Shown here: positions 8,211-17,294 of the stretch, piece after piece
Position numbering within the stretch: the first letter of the stretch is position 1
Layout of the letters: the number at the start of each line of letters is the position of its first letter
DNA from: Actinomycetes bacterium
Lineage (GTDB): Bacteria; Actinomycetota; Actinomycetes; Streptosporangiales; Streptosporangiaceae
Length of the DNA stretch: 32,378 nt
Reading direction: 5' to 3'
Assembly (NCBI GenBank): GCA_025964575.1
Contig: JAOPYO010000462.1
Location: 1 to 32,378, forward strand
Program-made: the position numbers and the translations under genes
The notes under the pieces: generated by a model
Databases searched by the model: none
Told to the model about the DNA's origin: nothing
The model's input: the letters and a program-made list of their open reading frames with translations, nothing else

Positions 8211-9206
8211 CTACGGCGAGACCAGCTCAGGGTGCTTTTCGAGATCACGTTTTGCCTGCGCGATGGCGTCGGAGAGAACGTCGTCGAGCGAATGCCGCGG
8301 CGCCCACCCCGTCAGGGCCCGGAGCTTCCCCGTTTCGGGGACTCTTCGCTGCATGTCCTCGAACCCGGCTCCATAGGCCTCGTCGTACGGGACCAGCTTG
8401 ATCGGCGACTCACTCTCGCACCGAGATTTGATCGTCTCGGCGAGCCGGCGGATGCTGATCTCCTGAGCCGACCCGATATTGAACGTCTGCCCGATCGCCG
8501 CGCTCTCGTCGAGGAGCCGAAGAAGTGCGTCCACGACATCCGCGACGTGAGCGAAGCAGCGCGTCTGCCGGCCGTCTCCGAATACCGTCACCGGCTCGTT
8601 GCGAAGGGCCTGCCGGACCAGTCGCGGGATGACCATGCCGTAGGCGTGGCTCTGCCTGGGACCGACGGTGTTGAAAAGGCGAACCACGATCGTCGGCAGC
8701 CCGCGCTCGCGGTGGTAGCAACCGGCCAAGATCTCATCGACGGCCTTGGCCGTGCTGTAGGCCCACCGAACGACGCTGGGGCTGCCGAGAATCCGGTCCG
8801 CCGCCTCGTCGAGGGGGCCGGAAGAGTTCTTGCCGTAGATCTCCGAGGTGCTGGTGACCAGGATCTTGCGGCGGTAGCGGTGAGCCGCCTCGATCACGAC
8901 CTGCGACCCTCGGATGTTCGTGGTCAGCGATTTCAAGGGCTGCTCGACCACCAGCTTCACCCCTACGGCAGCCGCCATGTGGATCACGACATCGCACTGG
9001 TGCACCAGCTCGTCGACCATGAGCTCGTCCAGGACGGACCCGTGCACGAAACGAAAGTTCGGGAACGTGCGGGCGATCTCGAGATTGGAGAGTTGTCCCG
9101 TCGAGAGCGTGTCCAGCGCAGTGACCGAGTCACCTCGGGCTAGTAAGCCATCGACGACGTGCGAACCGATGAACCCGGCTCCGCCCGTCACCAGATACCT
9201 CGTCAT
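8211..9206 (-). CDS. NAD-dependent epimerase/dehydratase (extended SDR) for a nucleotide sugar
   Basis: The start at ATG 9206 gives MTRYLVTGGAGFIGSH, a Rossmann TGGAGFIG at residues 5-12. ATG 9221 with GGGGG upstream is an alternative. The product has 331 residues. Other landmarks are DTLSTGQLSN (NAD ribose region), the catalytic STSEIYG Ser and YSTAK (Tyr-xxx-Lys), RLFNTVGPRQ, and FGDGRQTRCFAHVADVV, as in UDP-glucuronate decarboxylases, 4-epimerases and GDP-mannose dehydratases. The exact reaction is not decided by these motifs. It heads a two-gene unit with the phosphoglycosyltransferase and is divergent from the Wzy-like gene. Confidence 0.9.
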   Translation of the reverse strand: MTRYLVTGGAGFIGSHVVDGLLARGDSVTALDTLSTGQLSNLEIARTFPNFRFVHGSVLDELMVDELVHQCDVVIHMAAAVGVKLVVEQPLKSLTTNIRGSQVVIEAAHRYRRKILVTSTSEIYGKNSSGPLDEAADRILGSPSVVRWAYSTAKAVDEILAGCYHRERGLPTIVVRLFNTVGPRQSHAYGMVIPRLVRQALRNEPVTVFGDGRQTRCFAHVADVVDALLRLLDESAAIGQTFNIGSAQEISIRRLAETIKSRCESESPIKLVPYDEAYGAGFEDMQRRVPETGKLRALTGWAPRHSLDDVLSDAIAQAKRDLEKHPELVSP

Positions 9207-9379
9207 GGTCCTACCCGGCATGACACGCCCCCAAGATCCCTCGACGATCATCGCAATTCACTACTGTCCGTAGTTGAGTTGTGACATCAGGTTAGAGATC
9301 GTTGATCAAAGCGCTGGTCATCTGGCCGCACGACCAGAGAAATTATCCAGGCACATGATCAAAGAAAGAGCGTGGATCC

Positions 9380-10702
9380 GTGGCCACTGGGAGTCCGACA
9401 ACGGCAGGTGCCGTCCGACGCTGGGCAATGCGGCCGGCACTCGGGACGCCGGCGCTGGTGGTCATGGCCTCGCCGGTCCTCACGTACGTGCTGTTGCGTT
9501 ACGAGAGGCGAACGTTGCTCGCCCTGGCGGCGGCCACGCTCGTGCTTCTCACCGTGCGCAGCCCGGCGACGGCCGTATTGCTCCTGATCCCTGCGGGACT
9601 TCTCGGCGCGGCGTACACCGACGCCTCGTTCGCTGTCCTCGAACCCGTCGTCGTGGTGACGCTGGTGATGGCGTTTCAGATAGTGGTCGGAGCCCTTCCG
9701 ATCCGGTCGTCGCACCTGTGGGTCGGCCTACTGGCCTCGCTGCTGCTCATCAGCTCCGTCTTTCCCTCAGTCACGTCGGGGTCACCTACAGACCGGTTCC
9801 CCGATCTCACGTGGATGCTTGCGGGCTTGGGGCTGCTCGCGGTCACCATCGCGTCTCCTCCGCATCCCCAGAGACTCGCGCGCGTGACGGCATGGGCAGG
9901 GGCGCTCGCGGCCGCGTACGTGCTGGCAGACGGCGACTATGCCAATGGCCGGCTCGAGGGATTCGGCTTCAACCCGAACTACCTCGGAATACTGCTGGCG
10001 CTCCCGCTCGTCGCCGCTGTCGGTCTCGGACACCGGACTCGCAACCCGGCATGGCTCGCTCCGGCTGCGGTGTGCCTCGTCGCGATCGCGGAGACCCAAT
10101 CACGTGGGGCGTTCCTCGCGGCCGCCGCGGGAGTCTCGGTCGTGCTCGTCCAGGGCCGTCCCCTCAGGCACCAGGCACTGATCTTGCTCTCGGCCGTGGG
10201 GATCGCTAGCGCGCTGCCGAGCAGCCTCGGCGTGGTCGAGAACGTCGCGGTAGGGGACCGGTCATCATCGGAGCTGAGCTACAACAGCACGGTCCGGGAG
10301 CACGCGGCGGAGTTCGCGGCGCGGGTGGCCATAGAGCATCCGCTGCGGGGGATCGGCTTCGGGATGTTCCCGTCCTACGCCGCTAAGTCGCCGCGTTTCG
10401 GTGTCCACATGGCCACGCACAACGACTACCTGCGGCTGGCCGCCGAGGCGGGAGCCGCTGCGCTGGCTGCATTCCTCGCCCTGCTGTGGCTCGGGACGAA
10501 GGGCCGGCGGTCGCGCGACCTCGCGATTCTGCGAGCCGTCGTCGTCAGCTACATGGTGGGTCTGCTCTTCGGCAACTCGCTGGCGAACCTGGTCGCCAGC
10601 ACACCGTTCTGGCTCTCGCTGGGCTGCCTGCTGGCCGCTACCCCATCCCGGGCGGGCGGTCACGGGGATGATGCCAGCCACATCTCATCAACTGAAAGGT
10701 AG
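9380..10702 (+). CDS. O-antigen ligase/polymerase-like membrane protein (Wzy)
   Basis: The product has 440 residues and roughly ten to twelve hydrophobic segments. It carries Wzy_C (PF04932) style features: GFNPNYLGILLALP, ETQSRGAFLAAAAG, the periplasmic-loop-like VREHAAEFAARVAIEHPLRG with IGFGMFP, and THNDYLRLAAEAG. The His-Asn-Asp-Tyr segment is typical of O-antigen ligases and polymerases. The proposed role is joining lipid-linked repeat units outside the membrane. The start is GTG 9380 with AGAAAGAG upstream. The methyltransferase gene follows 6 nt later, so the two form an operon. Confidence 0.85.
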   Translation: MATGSPTTAGAVRRWAMRPALGTPALVVMASPVLTYVLLRYERRTLLALAAATLVLLTVRSPATAVLLLIPAGLLGAAYTDASFAVLEPVVVVTLVMAFQIVVGALPIRSSHLWVGLLASLLLISSVFPSVTSGSPTDRFPDLTWMLAGLGLLAVTIASPPHPQRLARVTAWAGALAAAYVLADGDYANGRLEGFGFNPNYLGILLALPLVAAVGLGHRTRNPAWLAPAAVCLVAIAETQSRGAFLAAAAGVSVVLVQGRPLRHQALILLSAVGIASALPSSLGVVENVAVGDRSSSELSYNSTVREHAAEFAARVAIEHPLRGIGFGMFPSYAAKSPRFGVHMATHNDYLRLAAEAGAAALAAFLALLWLGTKGRRSRDLAILRAVVVSYMVGLLFGNSLANLVASTPFWLSLGCLLAATPSRAGGHGDDASHISSTER

Positions 10703-10708
10703 GACCAC

Positions 10709-11560
10709 ATGGTCAGCAGTCAAGCCGAGATTCGCTCAGGTGACCGTTTCGCGTTCGGCAGCAACTGGCGTGCGTTCGTTGGGCTCGTCGACGAAGCGAG
10801 GATCGGGGTCGCCGTGGATTCGCTCGTCACAGCGTTGGGTGTCGCCGACCTACAGGGACGCACCTTCCTCGACATCGGGTGCGGCAGTGGTCTCTTCTCC
10901 CTCGCCGCCCACCGTCTGGGGGCGCGTGTCCGCTCCTTCGACTTCGACCCCGACTCAGTGGCGGCGACGCTCGAGTTGCGCGCTCGGTTCGCCCCCGGCA
11001 GCGACTGGATCATTGACCAGGGCTCCATCCTCGATGATCAGCTCGTCGGAGAACTGGGCCGGTTCGATGTCGTCTACTCCTGGGGGGTCCTGCACCACAC
11101 GGGCGATCTATGGGGTGGGCTGAAGGCCGCCACCCGGCTGGTCGCACCCGGCGGGATGCTGTACATCTCCATCTACAACGACCAGGGGTTCGAGAGCCGA
11201 ATGTGGCGGCGCGTCAAGCGGCGTTACAACACTTCTGGTCCGCTGATGCGCAGGATGCTCATCGCCGGAAGTGTCACCTATATCGCCCAGCGCCAGCCGC
11301 TGCCAAAACTTCTGCGGCTCCTGCCCTCCCGACGTGTTGCGCCGGCCCGGTCTCCACGAGCCCGTGGCATGTCCCGCAAGCACGACCTCATCGACTGGGT
11401 GGGCGGATACCCCTTCGAGGTGGCGAAACCCGAGGAGGTATTCACCTTCGTCCGCGGACACGGCTACGAACTGCGCCATCTCAAGACCTGCGCCGGCGGC
11501 CTCGGCTGCAACGAATATGTCTTCGAGCGCGGGGGGCGTGGTTCAGACGGATTGGCGTGA
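10709..11560 (+). CDS. Class I SAM-dependent methyltransferase
   Basis: The start is ATG 10709 with AAAGGTAGG upstream; 283 residues. Motif I is TFLDIGCGSGLFSLAA (residues ~52-67). An acidic residue in SFDFDPDSV would bind the ribose, and VVYSWGVLHHTGDLW is motif IV/V. The C-terminal ~100 residues are basic (RRVKRRYN, PSRRVAPARS) and end in a GGYPFEVAKPEEVF segment seen in sugar or lipid methyltransferases. Its place after the Wzy-like gene suggests O-methylation of a sugar. The acceptor is not known. The last 18 nt overlap the 3' end of the convergent flippase gene. Confidence 0.88.
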   Translation: MVSSQAEIRSGDRFAFGSNWRAFVGLVDEARIGVAVDSLVTALGVADLQGRTFLDIGCGSGLFSLAAHRLGARVRSFDFDPDSVAATLELRARFAPGSDWIIDQGSILDDQLVGELGRFDVVYSWGVLHHTGDLWGGLKAATRLVAPGGMLYISIYNDQGFESRMWRRVKRRYNTSGPLMRRMLIAGSVTYIAQRQPLPKLLRLLPSRRVAPARSPRARGMSRKHDLIDWVGGYPFEVAKPEEVFTFVRGHGYELRHLKTCAGGLGCNEYVFERGGRGSDGLA

Positions 11561-12841
11561 CGCCGCCATCCGGGTCAGCTTCGCCCGCACATAGTCCATC
11601 TCGTCAAGTCCTGGGAGCAGTTGCCGAAGCGGAGTCCCCGTGGCACGCAGGAACCACGCACCTTGCATACCGGCCAGCATGGTGTAGGCGATGCTCGAGG
11701 CCACCGCCGAGCCCACGATTCCGTAGTCCGGGATGAGCGCCAGATTCAGGACGACGTTGATCAGCAGGGCGGCGACCGACATCGCCGACCCCAGCAGCGG
11801 GCGATCGAGCCGCAGCAAGAAGGCGCCGATCGGTCTGGTCATGCCCAGGGCGAGCAAGCCGGGTGCCAGCGCGAACAGCGAGGGCACGCTGCCACTGAAC
11901 GCCGATCCGTAGACCACGGGGATCACGATCGGCGCCGCGGCGCACATCAAGCCGACGGAGCCCACGGCGAAGATCGCAGTGAAGCGCGTGGTCCTGGCGG
12001 TCACGGCGATCGCGCCATCGTGATCGTTGTCCATCTGCCGGGGCAGCGCGACCTGGGCGATCGCGTCGGTGCCCACGCGGGTCAGCTCAGCCAGGCTCAC
12101 CGCCAGCGAATAGAGACCAACCGCCGTCGTCGTCGTCAGCCCGTCGAGAATCAGGATGTCGCTGCGAAACAGCAAGAACAACGAGGCGAGCCCCAGGTGA
12201 TAGCGAAGGCCCCGGCCGATAGCACGATAGGCCAGCGACGCGTCGTACTGCCGGAGCCGGGGCCTGCTTGCGGGAAGCAGTACGGCCAGCGGTGCGGCCA
12301 CGGAGAGCGCCCACAACCCGACCACCCATCCGGGGGACAGCCGCGTCATCGCTCCCAGCAACAGCAAAGCGGAGCATTGGAGAGTGCCCGCGAGCATCGC
12401 GGCGCGGTTCACCACATCGACCCGTGAACGCAGGACGAGAACGTTGTTGAGATACAACACGGTCATGCCGCACGGAATCACGGTGAGGGCTACCGCAAGA
12501 TGGCCATAGCTCGCCACGGGCACGACATCGGGGCCCAGGACGGCCACGGTCGCTGTGGCGGCGAGCGCGGCCAGGGTGCCCACGAAAAGACCGAGCACCA
12601 CACTGTTCGCGGCGAGGGCAGCGCGGTTTTCGGTCCGCGACCAGAGCCAGACGTGTGACTGCTCGATCGACAAGTGGCCGACGGACAGAGCGATGCCGGC
12701 GATGGTAACGATGACGTAGTAGGCGCCGCGCCCCTCGGGTTGCAGTGCGCGTGCGATCACGACACCGCTGAGTCCGGTGAGGACAAGTGACACGGCGCGC
12801 GCCGATACCGTGTGCGCGACCTGCCGAGCCGAGGTACTCAC
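11543..12841 (-). CDS. Polysaccharide flippase of the MOP superfamily (Wzx-like)
   Basis: The 432-residue, highly hydrophobic protein has about 12-14 predicted helices and no extracellular domain. It has the MOP pattern of an N-terminal VARAVSLVLTGLSGVVIARAL-like helix with a following GRGAYYVIV turn, and a charged central break (NDHDGAIAVTARTTRF). It would flip undecaprenyl-diphosphate-linked repeat units. The start GTG 12841 overlaps the stop of the upstream glycosyltransferase as GTGA, so it is translationally coupled. It is the last gene of a minus-strand unit beginning near 17154. Confidence 0.88.
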   Translation of the reverse strand: MSTSARQVAHTVSARAVSLVLTGLSGVVIARALQPEGRGAYYVIVTIAGIALSVGHLSIEQSHVWLWSRTENRAALAANSVVLGLFVGTLAALAATATVAVLGPDVVPVASYGHLAVALTVIPCGMTVLYLNNVLVLRSRVDVVNRAAMLAGTLQCSALLLLGAMTRLSPGWVVGLWALSVAAPLAVLLPASRPRLRQYDASLAYRAIGRGLRYHLGLASLFLLFRSDILILDGLTTTTAVGLYSLAVSLAELTRVGTDAIAQVALPRQMDNDHDGAIAVTARTTRFTAIFAVGSVGLMCAAAPIVIPVVYGSAFSGSVPSLFALAPGLLALGMTRPIGAFLLRLDRPLLGSAMSVAALLINVVLNLALIPDYGIVGSAVASSIAYTMLAGMQGAWFLRATGTPLRQLLPGLDEMDYVRAKLTRMAASRQSV

Positions 12842-13974
12842 CGAGGTTGCGCCCGATAGGCCGCCTCATGCCGGGCGGCGCAGGCGGAGACGCTGAACCG
12901 CTCCGCGGTCTGCCGGGCGGCTGACCCCAGCTTCACCCGTAGCGGCGGGCTGGCGACGATCCGCGTGATCGCAGCAGCCAGTTCGGCAGGAGCCTTCGGC
13001 GGGACGAGGATTCCGGTGACGCCGTCGATCACTACCTCGGGAACGCCACCGACCGACGTGGCGATGACGGGCAGACCCGCCGCCATCGCCTCGAGTACTG
13101 CGTTGGGCAGCCCCTCGGCATGAGAGGGAAGCACCGCGAACTGGTGGACGGCGAGCAACTCTCTGGCGTCGGGAACCGCTCCTGTCAGCTCCACCACATG
13201 CCCGAGCCTGCGAGCCTCGATGAGCGTCGCGAGGCGCTCCCGCTCCGGACCGTCCCCCACAATGCACATGCGAGGAGGAGCCTCCAGCAGGGCAAGCGCT
13301 TCAACAAGGTCGGCGTGGCCCTTGTAGCCGATGAGGTTGGCCACGACGATTCCGCACGGCGGCTGACGAACAACGTCCGCCGTCCTCGCCGGGAGCTCGA
13401 CACAGTTTGCGATCACCTTGACCCGGCAGGGCCGCACCTTCTCCATTCGGGTGAGTTCCCGGGCGATGGCTTGAGAGTTGGAAATGTACAGAGACGAGGA
13501 ACGATGACCGGCGAGATCCAGGACCTTGCGCAGGAGGCCGGTAGGCGTGGGCGGTGGCGCGCCGCGGCGACCGTTCACCCGGACCGGTACCCCAGCCGCG
13601 CTCGCGAGCGGGAGCACGTGGGTGTAGCAGGTGAACAAGAACGCATGGCAGACATCGGGCCGCAGGTTCTTCAGATGGCGCCATACGGCGAGCAACTGGC
13701 CTGCCTCCCTGGAGAGCACTCGCAAGGACCGTTTGCCGCTTCCGTTTCGCAGGCGTAGTCCGCCGTACGCGAAGATACGGGTGGGGATGCCCATCAACTG
13801 AAGCTCGGCCTGCAGCGGACCAGCACAGCGAAGCGCTATCACGTGCACCTCGTGACCTCGTGCCATCAGGCCCGCGGCCAGCTTGACGAGCTGCGTCTCG
13901 GTGCCTCCGACCGCGAGAGAGCCGATGGCGAGCACGATCCGTAACGGTCTGTCGGCGTCATGCGACGGCGTCAC
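12838..13974 (-). CDS. GT4-family glycosyltransferase
   Basis: This is a GT-B fold retaining transferase of about 378 residues. The start GTG 13974 is chosen because it makes a GTGA overlap with the asnB stop, like the next joint in the same unit. GTG 13986 is possible, and the longer frame to 14055 only adds antisense-like sequence. The N-terminal domain has AIGSLAVGGTETQLVKLA, the GT4 donor-side Gly loop. The C-terminal domain has NLIGYKGHADLVEAL, GDGPERERL and SHAEGLPNAVLEAMAAG, the E-x7-E nucleotide-sugar site. It has no membrane segment. It probably adds one sugar of the repeat; donor and acceptor are unknown. Confidence 0.88.
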   Translation of the reverse strand: MTPSHDADRPLRIVLAIGSLAVGGTETQLVKLAAGLMARGHEVHVIALRCAGPLQAELQLMGIPTRIFAYGGLRLRNGSGKRSLRVLSREAGQLLAVWRHLKNLRPDVCHAFLFTCYTHVLPLASAAGVPVRVNGRRGAPPPTPTGLLRKVLDLAGHRSSSLYISNSQAIARELTRMEKVRPCRVKVIANCVELPARTADVVRQPPCGIVVANLIGYKGHADLVEALALLEAPPRMCIVGDGPERERLATLIEARRLGHVVELTGAVPDARELLAVHQFAVLPSHAEGLPNAVLEAMAAGLPVIATSVGGVPEVVIDGVTGILVPPKAPAELAAAITRIVASPPLRVKLGSAARQTAERFSVSACAARHEAAYRAQPR

Positions 13975-15896
13975 GGTGACCAGCACCCGTTGCCACCGAC
14001 CGCGTCCACGCTCGGGGCCGTGGTCGCCGAACTGTCGAGGAACATGCGGTGCCACAGCTCGAACTGGATCAGTGCCCAGATGCGGTTGCTGTGATCGCGG
14101 CCCTGATGGTGTTCGCGGAGGAGCTCTATGACGGCGTCCGGCCGGAAGAGCTCACGTGATCTGGCAGTTCGATCGGTGAGGACGTCCCATGAAAGTTCGC
14201 GCAGTTCGGTCCGCAGCCATACCGCCAGCGGCACGCCGAACCCCATCTTGGGGCGGGTGAGCAGTTCGGGTGGCAGCCACTCCGCCACCGCCTTCTTCAA
14301 CAAGTACTTCGTCGTGCCTGACCGGAGCTTCAGATTGGTCGGGAGGCCGGCGGCCCATTCCATCAGGTGGTGGTCCAGGAAGGGGGACCGTGTTTCCAGC
14401 GAGTTGGCCATTGTGGCGATGTCCATCTTCACCAACAGGTCGCCGGGAAGGTAGGTGTTGACATCGATATCCATGATGCGGCCGATGTCAGAGTCCGCGC
14501 TGGAAGCGGCGAATGCGTCGTCCAGGAGCTGATAGCTGTCCACCCCTAGAAGCTGTTCACATAGCGCGTCCGAGTAGAGAGCGGCCTTCTGCTCGGGCGT
14601 GAAGTACGACATGAGCCGTGCATAACGCCGAGGTGCCGGTTGGCCGAGAAGCTCCAGAATCCGAGCCACTTTGCGTAGCCGAGACCGTGGAGCGCTTCGC
14701 GCCATGAGTAATGACCCGAGACGTTCGAGCCGAAGCTGGGTGCTCGGCGGTACTGAGACCCGCCCCGCCCTGGCCATCGCTACATAGCGCCGGTAGCCGC
14801 CGAAGCACTCGTCGCCTCCGTCTCCGTTGAGCGCGACCGTCACGTGCTGGGCGCCCATCCGCGCCAGGTAGAAACTGGGGATCGCCGAGGAGTCCGCGAA
14901 CGGCTCGTCGAAATGCCACGCCAACGTGGGCAGCATGCTCAGAATGGACGGGGTGACGACGAGCTCGTGATGGTCGGTGTTGTACCGCTCGGCGACCATG
15001 CGTGCGTAGCGTCGTTCGTCGAACTCCCGATCGTCGAAGCCGATGCTGAAAGTCTTGACGCGTTCACTGGTCTGGCGGACCATCGCCGCGACGATCGCCG
15101 ACGAATCGATCCCGCCGGAGAGAAAGGCCCCCAGCGGGCGTTCGCTCATCATGCGGACCCTGGTGGCCTCCAGCAGCAGCTCGCGGAGCTGCTCGGCCGC
15201 GTCCTCCTCGTCCGCGACCGGACGCGGCGTGAAGTCCAGGCGCCAGTAACGGCGCACTTCGGCGACCCCGTCCTGCCAGACGAGCAGGTGCCCCGGCGGA
15301 AGCTTGTGAACCTCGCGATAAATGGACCATGGCGCCGGGACGTACTGGTAGGTCAAGTAGTGGTGGAGGGCGACGACGTCCATCTCGCGGGGTATGGCGG
15401 GATCTTGTATCAGCGCCTTCAGCTCCGAACCAAAGGACAGCGATGTGCCCCGGGACCTCCAGTACAGGGGCTTCTTGCCGATGCGGTCGCGTGCCAGCAG
15501 CAGCCGCTGCTTCTTCTCGTCCCAAATGGCGAACGCGAACATCCCGCGCAGCCGGTGGACCAGGTCGATGCCGTACTCCTCGTACAGATGGACCAGGCAC
15601 TCGGTATCGCTGGCGGTGGTGAAGCGATGCCCTTGGCCGCGCAGTTCCTCGCGCAGCTCGGCGAAGTTGTAGATCTCTCCATTGAAGACGGCGGCCACGG
15701 TGCCGTCCTCGTTGTAGACGGGCTGGTCCCCTCCGGCCACATCAATGATCGCGAGTCGGCGCATACCGAGGGCTACATGCTCAGCGTCATGGAAACCCTC
15801 ACCGTCCGGTCCGCGGTGGACGATCACCTCGCACATCCGGCGCACCAGGCGCCCATCGACGCGGCCCGTCGAGACAATGCCGGCTATCCCGCACAT
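13971..15896 (-). CDS. Glutamine-hydrolysing asparagine synthetase family amidotransferase (AsnB/WbpS-like)
   Basis: The start ATG 15896 with GGAGGA 5 nt away gives MCGIAGIVS, so Cys2 is the glutaminase nucleophile. The length is 641 residues. The class II glutaminase domain (1-~190) shows HRGPDGEG, NGEIYNF and ASDTECLVHLYEEYG. The synthetase domain has the ATP-pyrophosphatase loop SGGIDSS at 260-266, then FDDREFDERRYAR and NGDGGDECFGGY. In surface-polysaccharide loci such enzymes (for example WbpS of Pseudomonas) amidate uronic acids rather than Asp. The setting between two GT4 genes, with a UDP-sugar 6-dehydrogenase nearby, favours that. Ordinary Asn synthesis cannot be excluded. It overlaps a small upstream ORF and the downstream glycosyltransferase. 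Confidence 0.92.
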   Translation of the reverse strand: MCGIAGIVSTGRVDGRLVRRMCEVIVHRGPDGEGFHDAEHVALGMRRLAIIDVAGGDQPVYNEDGTVAAVFNGEIYNFAELREELRGQGHRFTTASDTECLVHLYEEYGIDLVHRLRGMFAFAIWDEKKQRLLLARDRIGKKPLYWRSRGTSLSFGSELKALIQDPAIPREMDVVALHHYLTYQYVPAPWSIYREVHKLPPGHLLVWQDGVAEVRRYWRLDFTPRPVADEEDAAEQLRELLLEATRVRMMSERPLGAFLSGGIDSSAIVAAMVRQTSERVKTFSIGFDDREFDERRYARMVAERYNTDHHELVVTPSILSMLPTLAWHFDEPFADSSAIPSFYLARMGAQHVTVALNGDGGDECFGGYRRYVAMARAGRVSVPPSTQLRLERLGSLLMARSAPRSRLRKVARILELLGQPAPRRYARLMSYFTPEQKAALYSDALCEQLLGVDSYQLLDDAFAASSADSDIGRIMDIDVNTYLPGDLLVKMDIATMANSLETRSPFLDHHLMEWAAGLPTNLKLRSGTTKYLLKKAVAEWLPPELLTRPKMGFGVPLAVWLRTELRELSWDVLTDRTARSRELFRPDAVIELLREHHQGRDHSNRIWALIQFELWHRMFLDSSATTAPSVDAVGGNGCWSP

Positions 15897-15994
15897 GGGC
15901 GTCCTCCGTTGTGCTCTGGGTCGCATCCACGGAACGCGTAGTCCGCACTGATACGCCACATTTCCTTGCCTGACAGCTGGTCGGTTCGGCTCAT
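15884..15994 (-). CDS. Candidate 36-residue small protein overlapping both neighbours
   Basis: ATG 15994 overlaps the stop of the upstream GT4 gene as ATGA. The frame runs 36 codons to TAG 15884, 13 nt inside asnB. It begins MSRTDQLSGKEMWRISADYA and ends with a Cys/Gly-rich FRGCDPEHNGGRPCAG. The asnB ribosome site lies within it. It is too short for normal gene callers and resembles no family I know. Without it a 94-nt gap would interrupt an otherwise tightly overlapped unit, so its translation could carry ribosomes from the GT4 gene to asnB. It may instead be a chance frame. Translation is inferred, not shown. Confidence 0.42.
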   Translation of the reverse strand: MSRTDQLSGKEMWRISADYAFRGCDPEHNGGRPCAG

Positions 15995-17154
15995 CGGCGC
16001 TCCAGAAGGTCGCGGTAGATGCGAATGTGCTGGTCGACCATGGAGTCGACGCGCAGATGGGCCTGGCTCCAGGAACGTGCCCGCCTGCCCAGGTCCTCGG
16101 CGAACGCGGGATCGGTGAGCACCCGTTCGAGGCCATCGGCCAGCGCACCGGGGTCGGCGGGCGGCACCAGCACCCCCCGGCCGCGGAGGAGCTCGCCCGT
16201 GCCTCCGACCTCGGTCGCGACGATCGGCAGCCCGGCCGCCATGGCCTCCATGACCGCGTTACTCATGCCCTCGTGGAGCGAGGCAAGGACCACGGCATCC
16301 GCCCGGGCCAGCAGCTTCTCCACATCGGTACGGACGCCGAGGAACCGAACATCCAGGCCGAGCCGTTCCGCGAACTGCTCCAGGTCCGTTCGTCCTGGCC
16401 CGTCACCGACCAACACGAGCGTGCATGGCAAAGCCTCTGCGCGGAGCCGCGCGATGGCGTCCAGGAGGTACCAATGGCCCTTGTACGGCCTGAAGTTCGC
16501 GACGCACAGCACAACGGGAAGGTCCGTCGCGAGCACCGCGGGAGGCGCCAGGTCGAAGGCCGAGTCGGGCAGGCCGTTATAGACGACGGTGATCTTGTCT
16601 TGGGCGAACCCCTCCTGCCGGCGAGCGTCCGCAGCGACTGCTTCGGCGTTCGCGATCAGGTGGTCCGTCGCCCTCGTCGCCGCGCGCTCCAGGGCCAGTA
16701 CGAGTCGGCGGCCCTGCTTGAAGTCACCGAGGCTACGGCGACCGGCCACGAGCACGGGGACGCCCGCCAGCCGAGCTGCCGGGGCGGCCACCACGTAACT
16801 GTGGATGAGGAACGCGTGGAGCACGTCCGGTCGCATGCGGCGCAGATGACCGACCAGCCGAAAGAACGCCATGAGAGCGGACGGCAGCATTCCCCAACCG
16901 GCCGTCCTCCGCCGGAACCCGAGGTGAACGACGGGGACACCGGCCGCGCGCAGCGCGTCCTCACGAGGTCCACCGGCGAACATCACCAGCACGGTCGTGT
17001 CCACGCCCCGGGCACGCAGACCGCGGGCGAGGAGGACGACCTGCTTTTCGGCGCCGCCTAGTCCGAGCTGGCCGATCAGCAGAAATACCCGGGCGGGCCG
17101 GACGGTGGCGGCGGGGCCCCGGTCGGTTAACAGCGTGCCGTCATGACTGGTCAC
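15991..17154 (-). CDS. GT4-family glycosyltransferase, possibly leaderless
   Basis: The product has about 387 residues when started at GTG 17154 (VTSHDGTLLTDRG). Upstream GTGs at 17211 and 17202 are possible but lack a good ribosome site and give an odd leader. The GT-B fold has LLIGQLGLGGAEKQVVLLARG, CVANFRPYKGHWYLL, VGDGPGRTDLE and SLHEGMSNAVMEAMAAG (E-x7-E). It is the first gene of the minus-strand unit GT4, small ORF, asnB, GT4, flippase. GT4 members build repeat units with retention of configuration; the sugar is unknown. Confidence 0.88.
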   Translation of the reverse strand: MTSHDGTLLTDRGPAATVRPARVFLLIGQLGLGGAEKQVVLLARGLRARGVDTTVLVMFAGGPREDALRAAGVPVVHLGFRRRTAGWGMLPSALMAFFRLVGHLRRMRPDVLHAFLIHSYVVAAPAARLAGVPVLVAGRRSLGDFKQGRRLVLALERAATRATDHLIANAEAVAADARRQEGFAQDKITVVYNGLPDSAFDLAPPAVLATDLPVVLCVANFRPYKGHWYLLDAIARLRAEALPCTLVLVGDGPGRTDLEQFAERLGLDVRFLGVRTDVEKLLARADAVVLASLHEGMSNAVMEAMAAGLPIVATEVGGTGELLRGRGVLVPPADPGALADGLERVLTDPAFAEDLGRRARSWSQAHLRVDSMVDQHIRIYRDLLERR

Positions 17155-17161
17155 GACGGCG

Positions 17162-17167
17162 ACTATA
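17162..17167 (-). promoter_or_regulatory. Candidate -10 element (TATAGT) for a leaderless transcript
   Basis: On the minus strand TATAGT is followed by seven bases and then GTG 17154, the spacing expected when transcription starts at or next to the start codon. There is no ribosome site before that GTG. No convincing -35 box is visible, so this is only a suggestion. Confidence 0.35.
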
Positions 17168-17294
17168 CATAGAGTGATCGAAGAGATGCACTTGGTAATC
17201 ACTCCCGACACGGGAGAGAATCGATCCCGGCTGGCCGCAATTCGTCATTTGAGTGGCGATAAGTGGTCAGGAAGAGGAGAGACGGGGGTCTCCC

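Noticed and set aside
14844..15941. Long plus-strand open frame opposite asnB
   Set aside because: It is antisense to a complete AsnB-family protein with glutaminase and ATP-pyrophosphatase motifs.
16027..17061. Long plus-strand open frame opposite the GT4 gene
   Set aside because: The opposite strand encodes an intact GT4 enzyme; this frame has no recognisable features.
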